From: Cyclostephanos tholiformis
Lineage: Eukaryota; Bacillariophyta; Thalassiosirophyceae; Thalassiosirales; Thalassiosiraceae
DNA: 11,486 bases
Assembly (NCBI GenBank): GCA_036939975.1
Contig: JALLPB010001056.1
Coordinates: forward strand, 1 to 11,486
Reading direction: 5' to 3'
The notes beneath the pieces were generated by a model, which was given only the letters and a program-made list of their open reading frames with translations, did no database searches and had not been told where the DNA came from. The stretch's first letter is position 1, and each line of letters opens with the position of its first letter. This document shows, in pieces, positions 1 through 6,540 of this stretch. A program made the position numbers and the translations under genes.

Positions 1-390
1 TGTCACACCCTAGAACATTAGCTGGTGCTTAAACCCCGACTTGTACGGTAGAACAGATTTTCAGTGAGTCCAGATCTAGAACTATCGCTCACAAAAACCA
101 AAAAAGAATTACAGCAGGCACCCATTTTCCAAAATATTGTAATAACACAACTCCTCCTCCTCCATCAAAAATAATTTTTTAGTTTAAAAAAAAAAAAACG
201 AGATATTTTGATACATATCATAAGTACCTCTTAGAAAGTCTCCTCTAGAGTAGGTACTATGTACTACGTACTTATTTACTAGGTATTACAACTATCGAAT
301 ATGAAGTAAAGTACCTACTATGTTTGGCGTGGCGCCATACAGTCGGCCATAATCCATGCCGAAAGCCGACTTGGGGATATCGTCATCGTC
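1..390 (+). promoter_or_regulatory. AT-rich upstream region of the GT60 gene
   Basis: No coding region is visible here. The stretch is AT-rich, with an A-run near 186-198 and several short GTAC-centred motifs between 230 and 320. A perfect 10-base inverted repeat (AGTAGGTACT at 249-258, AGTACCTACT at 310-319) lies 70-140 bases before the start codon. A short upstream ATG reading frame of ten codons (320-352) ends before the main start. The inverted repeat could be a factor-binding dyad, but this is inference only; no canonical TATA box was identified. Confidence 0.3.
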
Positions 391-2185
391 ATGGCGCCAC
401 CTCCTTTCAAGCGCAGGCGCGGCGCGCCGAAGTCTTCCACCGGCGGTTTGATCACGACCATGATCGCCCTCCTCGTCGGTGCTGGCTTCGTCTTCCTCCT
501 CGCGATCGTCCTCCTCGCGTCACGCCTTGGCGAGGTCGAGGAGGGCGGATCGACGACGACGACGACGACGACGATCATGGAGGTCCCAGGCGATACGACG
601 ACGATCATGGAGGTCCCAGGCGATCTCGGGAGTAAGATGATAGGCAGAGGCGATGGCGATGGCAATGGTGATAGAGGAGGGAAGCTCCGTCCCCCATCGC
701 GCCTGTCCTTCCCCCACCTGCCGCCCCACCTGATGGCCGAGGAAATGTACGGCGATGGCATAATATCCGACCTGCTCGACGGGACCGATCCGACCATAGC
801 GGGACTCGTGGCGACGATGCAGCGATTTCTATCCAAATTGCGATTATTCCTCGTCGCTAGTCGCGACGCACCTACGCCTGAAATCGTCATTAGGGGATAC
901 TTCGATCTAGTCGACGAATATCTCAAACCGCTCGAGTCGACATATAGAAACAAACGAGTCTTCCCGATGAGGGAGGACGATTCGATATTCATGTCGTTGG
1001 GGGCGTATAGGGATCACCTGCTGGGGGAAACGTTGCGCCAGGCGTATGGCAACGCGCATGATCCGGATCTGCTCTTCGTCGGCGCGGTCGTGCAGAATTG
1101 CTTCGGAATCGAAACGACGTGCAGGACCGGGGTGGAGGTCAAGGGGATGGACGCGAATGGGAATCCGATAACGAAGGTTAGCGATCGTCCGCCGGACGTC
1201 AACGGCATTGAAGAGTTCTGTACAGATCCAAATTTTTCCCGTCACTGCGTCGATGGTCGTATACGAGTTCTGTACGTCAACGAGACGGAGAGCAACGGTC
1301 CCACCACGGCGAGGTACCTGGCAAGCCGGCTATGGGGTGGCGAGACGCACTACATGCAGAGCGACTCGCACTTGCGCTTCGCACCCGATTGGGACCGCAA
1401 ATACAAGGAGGAATTAAGGTTGGCGAAATCTTACCCCAAGGCGGTACTGAGCACGTATCCCACGGGGTTCAAGGACGGCGATCCGCCGTATATGGGCGGG
1501 ACGATGTCGCCAAGGCTATGCACTTGCGAATTCTCGGAAGGGGGAGGCAGGCACAAGATGTTACGCATAAATACCGGCCACGATTGCAAGGGAGAGCAGG
1601 ACGTGCCGACCCAGATAGCGTACATCGCCGCGGGATTCTTCTTCGTGAGATCGGAGTTCCTGGTGGATGTCCCCTTCGATCCGTACCTGCCATGGGTTTT
1701 CATGGGGGAAGAGATCGCGTTGTCACTTAGAGCCTGGACTCACGGTTGGGATGTTTATGCACCACGTAAGGATTGGATAGCGCATCAGTACCGTCCTGGG
1801 AAACTGGGACTGCCGAAATTTTGGGAAAATACCGCAAGGGTATTCGGGGGACGAGGCGGTTTTGACAATGAGGTGAGTAGCGCCCCCCACCCTCCCAGTC
1901 ATAGTTATCGATCAGCACGCACGTTCCTTTTTCAAATGCACTCGTTTTCTTTTTTCAAAGCTGCAACGGGTCGCAATAGAACGCATCAAGCACATGGTCG
2001 GATACGAGGGATCAGATATGGATTCGTTGGAAAAGTTAGGATGTGATTTTTTGTTGAAAGATCTCGAGCATTACGGCCCCGGGAAGGTCAGAACCGTGCG
2101 CGCTTTCTTGGAACACACCAAGATTGACATGAAGACCGAGAAGTGCGGTTGGATCGATTGGTGTAACGATTGTACCCTTCCATGA
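391..2185 (+). CDS. GT60-family N-acetylglucosaminyltransferase (Skp1/mucin-type), two exons
   Basis: Coding exons are 391-1872 and 1961-2185, joined in phase 0 to give 568 residues. The start codon has G at -3 and G at +4. Residues 1-19 are basic (KRRR at 7-10), residues 20-44 are a hydrophobic anchor, and a Thr/Gly/Asp-rich stem follows, giving a type II topology typical of Golgi transferases. The catalytic region begins near residue 198 (SIFMSLGAYRD) and continues through LLFVGAVVQNC, RVLYVNETESNGPTTARYLA, a DSH motif at 325-327 (likely metal/UDP-sugar binding, as in the related polypeptide GalNAc-transferases) and GEE at 439-441 in VFMGEEIALSLRAWTHGWD. Exon 2 supplies the usual C-terminus (KVRTVRAF). 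GT60 enzymes transfer GlcNAc from UDP-GlcNAc to hydroxyproline of cytosolic Skp1 or to Ser/Thr of secreted proteins. The membrane anchor favours a secretory substrate, but the acceptor cannot be read from sequence. The gene is CpG-rich and undamaged. Confidence 0.9.
565..624 (+). repeat. Two perfect copies of a 30-base in-frame repeat in the GT60 stem
   Basis: Copies at 565-594 and 595-624 are identical and encode TTTIMEVPGD twice, directly after a run of ACG codons (poly-Thr). The repeat lies between the membrane anchor and the catalytic domain, so length changes would alter only the stem. Perfect identity suggests a recent in-frame duplication. Confidence 0.9.
1873..1960 (+). other. 88-base GT-AG spliceosomal intron in the GT60 gene
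   Basis: The donor GTGAGT follows the GAG codon ending at 1872. The acceptor is TTTTTTCAAAG, ending at 1960, after a pyrimidine-rich stretch. Removing it restores the frame and joins FDNE to LQRVAIERIKHMVGYEG, which continues the family pattern. The unspliced frame instead runs through low-quality sequence to 2046. Confidence 0.88.
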
Positions 2186-3073
2186 CAAATAGGATGCCGA
2201 GGGCATCTTACGCGAGGCGAAAGGAATCTTTCTAATGACCGGTAAATGTTAACGAAAATACATTTATTAGTTTGAACCACAATTACATCACCTGCACTTG
2301 CCACATCAACTACACCACCTGCACTTGCCACATCACGATGAAATGCATTTCTCTAATGAACAACTCTAGGGATAACTGAAACATGTAGCAATTGATTAAT
2401 GATATTATTTTTATCTGGATTCGTCCCGCTTCATGACCAATATTCTTAATAATCTCTTAAGCTGCCGATGTGTTCGTCCCACCGCATGACCTAACCTAAA
2501 CTCAAAATTCCAACGCTTCCATCACTGTTTGTACCCTTTCCTGACCTAGACAAAACCTTAACTCCACATGTGCCGAGACAACATTCGGCACACCCCTCAC
2601 AAAACCAGATCTCGAATTGCTACTTGATCATCGGTGATAAGACAATGAAACGTTCCCGAGACAATTCAGGACTCCTCTATTAATAATGCCCTCGATTCCA
2701 TAATTAGGCATCCAATATATTATTTATTGATGGTGTGCCCCCCCGACTAGAGAAGGATATGGTCCATGGGTCCATTGGAGCGGGATAAGCAAGAAGGGGG
2801 GGGCGAGCTACGAAGGAAAGAGAGAGGCGGAGGACATCCTCGAAAAACCATGCCCTTAGCCTACTTATTGATCAGCTAATATCCCCCCCTCCCCCCACAC
2901 ACACACTCCATCGATCATCGAGTCTCTGCACATTGGCTCTCTCTCGTACTAGAGAGGCGATATCTCCCTCCCCCCACCCCCACTTCCTTTTCACAACTAA
3001 ACTATGTGTGGAATTCACCCCCCCCCCCATTCCCTAACTCCATATCCCACCTTCCTTCCTCACACCCTAACTA
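2186..3073. other. Non-coding interval with homopolymer tracts
   Basis: No convincing reading frame is visible on either strand. The first part (2186-2740) is AT-rich 3' flank of the GT60 gene and holds a 20-base direct repeat. The second part (2740-3030) has runs of C and G (seven C near 2738, eight G near 2796, CCCCCCC tracts at 2884 and 3019) and short CA runs. It probably includes the 3' ends of two convergent genes, GT60 on plus and mL54 on minus, but no polyadenylation signal stands out. Confidence 0.5.
2289..2335. repeat. Direct repeat, 20 bases twice, period 27
   Basis: CACCTGCACTTGCCACATCA occurs at 2289-2308 and again at 2316-2335. It lies about 100 bases after the GT60 stop codon, in probable 3' flank. 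No function can be assigned. Confidence 0.85.
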
Positions 3074-3394
3074 TCACGACTTCGCCCGCGACTCGTTATT
3101 TGATTTGATCTTCGCCCTCCTTACCAATTTCAAATACCGTTTCATGTCCCTATCGCTCGCGTCCTCCACCCTCATACCGCGCAACTTCGCCAAGGTCGGC
3201 AACGGTCGAGTCAGTTCGTTGACCCACTGCGGATACTCCTCGCGGGGCAATGCGACGGGAGCCCTCGACGAGCCGTCCTTCGAGATGGGATATATCTTGT
3301 CGAGACCGGGTATGGGAGTTCCCGGCTTCATAGCCATGGCGCGATGGGACGTGGCCGAGAAGACGGAAGAGGAGGAGAGATAACGTCGATACAT
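3074..3394 (-). CDS. Mitochondrial large-subunit ribosomal protein mL54 (Ribosomal_L37 family)
   Basis: This gives a 106-residue protein, close to the roughly 105-140 residues usual for the family. The N-terminus (MYRRYLSSSSVFSATSHRAM) is rich in Arg and Ser without acidic residues, as expected of a mitochondrial targeting peptide. The core has the family signature: a GLDKIYP start, a PVALPREEYPQWV segment near residues 46-58, then LPTLAKLRGMRVED, and a basic end, DMKRYLKLVRRAKIKSNN. Plant and protist mL54 proteins share the pattern of an ALPxxEYPxW block followed by DLKRxxKLxxRxxIKxNN. The protein is a structural component of the mitochondrial ribosome. The gene has no intron, and its start at 3394 is 128 bases from the divergent ATG at 3523. 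The opposite-strand frame (3006-3383) is considered its shadow. Confidence 0.82.
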   Translation of the reverse strand: MYRRYLSSSSVFSATSHRAMAMKPGTPIPGLDKIYPISKDGSSRAPVALPREEYPQWVNELTRPLPTLAKLRGMRVEDASDRDMKRYLKLVRRAKIKSNNESRAKS

Positions 3395-3522
3395 AATTTT
3401 TTGGTTTCGTTTTTTTTAGTATGTGTGGTATCGTGTGTACTATCTAGGTATTTAAGTTTTTCATACTCGAGGCAACACAAAACACACACATCTCTGTTAG
3501 TAGTGACAAACATCATTTCACC
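3395..3522. promoter_or_regulatory. Divergent intergenic promoter region
   Basis: This 128-base gap lies between the divergent starts of mL54 (minus) and the ubiquitin-fusion locus (plus). On the plus strand, a TATA-like TATTTAAG at 3449-3456 is followed by a CA-rich leader (AACACAAAACACACAC) and an ATG at 3523 with A at -3. The minus-strand leader just before the mL54 ATG is A-rich. A shared bidirectional promoter is inferred from spacing only. Confidence 0.4.
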
Positions 3523-3649
3523 ATGTCCTCCAAACCCAACTGGCCCAACAGCATCATGACCACTGGCAAGATGCTTGACGTTTACCACATTGTGTTTATC
3601 GTGATGGTTCGGAACATCCATGCCCCTCCCACCGGTCTTCTCTCCCCAT

Positions 3650-4010
3650 TTTTCGAGATTTTAGCCGGAGGCGCTGCCAAATTATCCGAAAGCAAGGGAA
3701 GTACCTCATGATCTCAAGGTCGGATTGGTTGTGAAGTTGGTACCATGTTTGACCCTTTGGCCAGAGGCGCTGCCAATTTTTCGGAAAGCAAGGGAGTACC
3801 CTATGATCTCAAGGTCGGATCGGTTGTCAAGTTGGTGCCATTTTTCGAGATTTTGGCCGGAGGTGGTGCTGCCAATTTTTCGGATAGCAGGGGAGTACCG
3901 TATGATCTCAAGGTCGGATTGGTTGTCAAGTTGGAGCCATTTTTCGACCCTTTGGCCGGAGGCGCTGTCAATTTTTAGAAAGCAAGGGAGTACCATATGA
4001 TCTCAAGGTC
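3650..4010 (+). repeat. Four copies of a 96-base coding tandem repeat, partly frameshifted
   Basis: The shared GATCTCAAGGTCGGAT block starts at 3710, 3805, 3904 and 3999, giving spacings of 95, 99 and 95. These are explained by a 96-base unit with single-base losses and one extra codon (GGAGGTGGTGCT for GGAGGCGCT). The encoded unit is roughly PFFEILAGGAANFSESKG followed by [14 protein letters not shown]. Copies alternate between FEI and FDP at the start. Spacing by multiples of three apart from single-base slips means it expanded while coding and broke later. After the fourth block, a shortened remnant ([13 protein letters not shown]) leads into the ubiquitin domain. I do not recognise the repeat family. 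Confidence 0.85.
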
Positions 4011-4055
4011 GGATCGATAGCTGATGGATGTGCTACCGATTTTTCCGAGCTTAGT

Positions 4056-4283
4056 TTTCTGATTTTTGTAATTACTCTCACTGGAAAGACCATCACCCTT
4101 GATGTCAAGCCATGTGACACTATTAACGATGTCAAAAACAAGATCCAAGACAAGGATGCAGTCCCCTCCAAACATCAGCATCTAATTTTTGAGGCAAAGC
4201 AGATTGATGATGGTAACACTCTCACTGACTACAACATTAAGAAGGAGTCAACACTCCATGACGTACTTCGTATACTTGGTGGT
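4056..4283 (+). other. Ubiquitin-like domain, 76 residues, no initiator methionine
   Basis: In frame with 4710, the 76 codons align with ubiquitin without gaps, and I count about 50 of 76 identical residues. The block TLTGKTITL, then KIQDK, LIF, DYNI and KESTLH is conserved. By position, lysines 11, 27, 29, 33, 48 and 63 are present, while Lys6 is Ile. Ile44, His68 and Val70 of the hydrophobic patch are kept. Arg42 and Arg74 are changed (to His and Leu). The C-terminal Gly-Gly is kept and is followed at once by SSDSNDT. Met1 is Phe. A ubiquitin head on a longer protein may be cleaved by deubiquitinases or serve as a binding module. Divergence and loss of the start codon argue against a normal ubiquitin precursor. 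Confidence 0.85.
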
Positions 4284-4718
4284 AGTTCTGATAGTAATGA
4301 TACTATTGATCCAGAAAATTCTGATAGCGATGATACATTTCAACCAGAGTCATCTGACAACTCTATCGGGAATGAACCCATAGTCACAGAGAACAAGAAG
4401 AAGAAGCGCAACAGCATTACATCCTCATCAACCCTGCCTCATCCATCCTTAATCTCAGAGAACATAAAGAAGAAGGGCAACAGACAAAAAAACGACAGTA
4501 ACAACTTCTCCGCCAAGAAGCGGAAATACGTTCCCAAAACTGATACCTATGCTGATGTTGTTGCCCGTGCTTCATCCTCCCCCCAAAATCAAGAAAAGAA
4601 ATCTAACTCCGAAAAGAAGGGGACGCCCACCGCTAATCCTCCATTTGATCTATTCACCCATCCGAGCCATAAACCAGTGACCCATCGTGACAAAAAATCA
4701 CATGTGGCTTAAGGTCTA

Positions 4719-5243
4719 ATGTCTCCATCAGACCTCACCATCTCTCAAAACACCCAACAAACCACAGAGTCTCAACTACACCATACGATTGCCATTGCTG
4801 GATCAATAATTCGTCAACGTCCCAAGGTCATCATTCCTGACAAAGAATATGATGTTGTTCCTGATGGAACAAAGTGGAATGGACATCAAAGGTATCGAAG
4901 TATACTCGCTGATTATGTTGACGAGTACAGTAAGATTTCTTCGTCTATAAACCCATTCGATCCGAATAAAGGTTTTGTGTATGAAGAGTTGGTGACAAGA
5001 GTGATGAATGCTGTTAAACCAGGACGTTTCCTATCTAAAATTGACAATTCTACGGAAATGCAAACAATTATGGAAGGAAGGGAAGTTTATGATAAAGTTG
5101 TAAGAGCATTGAGATCCTTATGGAAAAAGAATCTACTACAAGAATGTGATGATGAATTTAATGAAAAAGGAAAAGGAGAGGATGATACAAGGACTTTTTT
5201 CAAAGAAGTGATGAATATGATTACAAATTTACCACACAAATAA
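4719..5243 (+). pseudogene. DUF6824-like domain segment of the fusion locus
   Basis: This is a 174-residue open frame starting seven bases after the linker's TAA and in the same frame. Residues 45-138 follow the DUF6824 layout: DVV start, NGHQRYR (normally HPGNxRYR), a helix LADYVDEY, then VTRVMNAV, GRFLSKID (the GRFL-D core), and a final VYDKVVRALRSLWKK helix. The usual glycine-rich xGRG loop after the DV start is lost (VPDGTKW). The domain's function is unknown to me; it is abundant in diatom genomes and often lies in proteins with low-complexity nuclear-type tails. As a stand-alone gene it would start at ATG 4719, but the shared frame with the upstream linker suggests it was the C-terminal half of one protein. 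Confidence 0.6.
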
Positions 5244-5748
5244 CTTTGGGCACTGACTTATTTGGAAATAAAACCAAGATTATTACTGAAGAGCAGGTGA
5301 GGCAATGGTGTGAACAGGGTAGTGTTCAGCAATCAACTTTACCAACATGGGTGAAATGTCGGGATGTTCTTCTGAAGGATGGTAGACGGTATAGAGTTTG
5401 CGATCAGAGTGTCTCAGTCCAAATCATGAATTTAAATCTGATATGGGATTTAGACCTGATGGTTCTTTGCCAATTAATCTTGCAACAGGTGTCAAAATGA
5501 AATATTTATCCGACAGGAAACAAAAAAGAATAAACATTGGGTGCAACAATGGATCACAATGCAAATTTTGTTTTGTTCATGTTGCAACGGCATTTCTTTT
5601 TGGAGCACCCAACATTCTAAACGTCCTTTTGATCCTGCCTTTTTGGAGGTTAATCACATCAAAGAAGGTGAAGAAGGTAAGCCAGTTGAAATGTCGTTGA
5701 AGATTACAAATCTTCAATTTCTCACCAAAAAAAAAAAAGAAAAAATTT
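5238..5748 (+). pseudogene. C-terminal remnant of the fusion locus, split over three frames
   Basis: Three successive frames read as plausible protein. The first (to about 5415) contains TLGTDLFGNKTKIITEEQVR and RDVLLKDGRRYRVCD. The second (about 5405-5620) contains HEFKSDMGFRPDGSLPINLA and NIGCNNGSQCKFCFVH, with a small Cys cluster. The third (about 5610-5748) contains RPFDPAFLEVNHIKEGEEG. Each change fits a single-base indel. A good splice donor, CAG/GTGAGG at 5297, and a weak acceptor near 5489 leave splicing as an alternative for part of it. No known domain was recognised. Confidence 0.4.
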
Positions 5749-6203
5749 AATAAATGGCAAAAAGAAAATGAGAAGTAAAGAAGAAACGAGTTAACTGTAT
5801 TATGATTGATATTTTGTTCGGTCAAAGGCATATAATATTATCGCAGGACATATCGATCTAATGGATAAAATTCTAATCAATACTTGGATGAATGGCACAT
5901 ATCCTCTTGGATGAGGTTTTGGCGCTAGTTGGTTGATTTATGTATAGATGGATAATATACCATTCAGGTATCATCGTCTCCTTGACCATGATTTCATCTT
6001 GGGAGGAGGACGAAATACGCGATCAGAGGGGGATGACTTCGCGGATCGTTGTCACTATCGGGGTGGCATGATTCATCATTTTTCTATTTTTATTACTCTC
6101 CTCTAGTAGCTCCATCGGTTGTTTTGTCTGATGCTGATGAGTATTTATTTTCTATTTTTGGTCAGATTCTTTTGGCTTTTTCTTCATGGTTGTGAAGCCA
6201 AAT
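5749..6203. other. Non-coding interval, no recognisable feature
   Basis: This follows the last readable piece of the ubiquitin-fusion locus. The first part is AT-rich; 5990-6060 is more mixed. No sustained coding pattern, RNA gene or element end was seen on either strand. Confidence 0.5.
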
Positions 6204-6287
6204 AAAAAAAGAGGGGAAAAGGGGGGGGGTGGGAAGGAGAAAGAAAGAGAGAAAAAGAAGAGAGGAAAACAAGAGGGGGGAAAGGAG
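6204..6287 (+). repeat. Polypurine tract, 84 bases
   Basis: Only two pyrimidines (T at 6230, C at 6270) interrupt 84 bases of A and G, including a nine-G run. Such tracts can form triplex or slipped structures and are prone to length change. No gene is associated with it. The short open frames here on both strands are composition artefacts. Confidence 0.85.
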
Positions 6288-6369
6288 CTCCTGTACCATG
6301 GAGCAAGCCATCAATGGGTGACCATCATCATCGAGCAGTCCAGCATTCAAGCAGTCAAGGTGTCAAGTT

Positions 6370-6518
6370 GAGCTATCGAGCACTGACAGACTGACCAACT
6401 GACTGACCGACAAACCCACCAACCAACCAACCAACTAACTGACCAACCGGCCAACCGACCAACCGACCAACCGACCAACCAACTTACAAGGGGTCGAGCC
6501 GAGCCATCAAGCACTGAC
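6370..6518 (+). repeat. Degenerate tetranucleotide repeat block with flanking direct repeats
   Basis: Between 6388 and 6484 the sequence is built from ACTG, ACCA and ACCG units (for example CCAACCAACCAACCAACTAA and CCAACCGACCAACCGACCAA). It is bracketed by two near copies of an 18-base segment, GAGCTATCGAGCACTGAC at 6370-6387 and GAGCCATCAAGCACTGAC at 6501-6518 (16 of 18 identical). It is a simple-sequence expansion, non-coding as far as can be seen. Confidence 0.8.
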
Positions 6519-6540
6519 TGACCGGCCGACTGATAATTGA

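Larger units (their letters stand above)
3523..5748 (+). pseudogene. Broken ubiquitin-DUF6824 fusion gene
   Basis: The parts in order are: leader from ATG 3523 (MSSKPNWPNSIMTTGK...), tandem 32-residue repeats (about 3650-4010), ubiquitin-like domain (4056-4283), acidic then basic linker with KKKKR and AKKRK clusters (4284-4709), DUF6824-like domain (4719-5243), and a C-terminal region split over three frames (5238-5748). Defects seen: a +1 and a compensating -1 in repeat copy 1, with a TGA at 3709; a -1 in copy 4 making a TAG at 3976-3978; an in-frame TAA at 4710-4712 between linker and DUF6824; and frame changes near 5240, 5400 and 5620. From 3906 to 4709 the frame is open but contains no ATG. 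Expression from a spliced upstream exon is possible; decay or assembly error is more likely. The basic clusters suggest the ancestral protein was nuclear. Confidence 0.6.

Noticed and set aside
318..992. 224-codon minus-strand open frame, and a plus frame at 324-635
   Set aside because: Both overlap exon 1 of the GT60 gene and have low-complexity (poly-Val, poly-Asp) translations typical of shadows of the ACG repeat.
3006..3383. 125-codon plus-strand open frame
   Set aside because: It is antisense to the mL54 gene, and its translation shows no family pattern, while the minus frame matches mL54 end to end.
3650..4010. CRISPR array or intron-like repeats
   Set aside because: Units are directly adjacent with no unique spacers, and the 96-base period is codon-based. 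No consistent strong splice sites recur in each unit.
4710..4712. Alternative genetic code or programmed readthrough explaining the internal stops
   Set aside because: TAA, TAG and TGA all occur as internal stops in different remnants, while the intact GT60 and mL54 genes use TGA as normal stops. Decay explains them without recoding.
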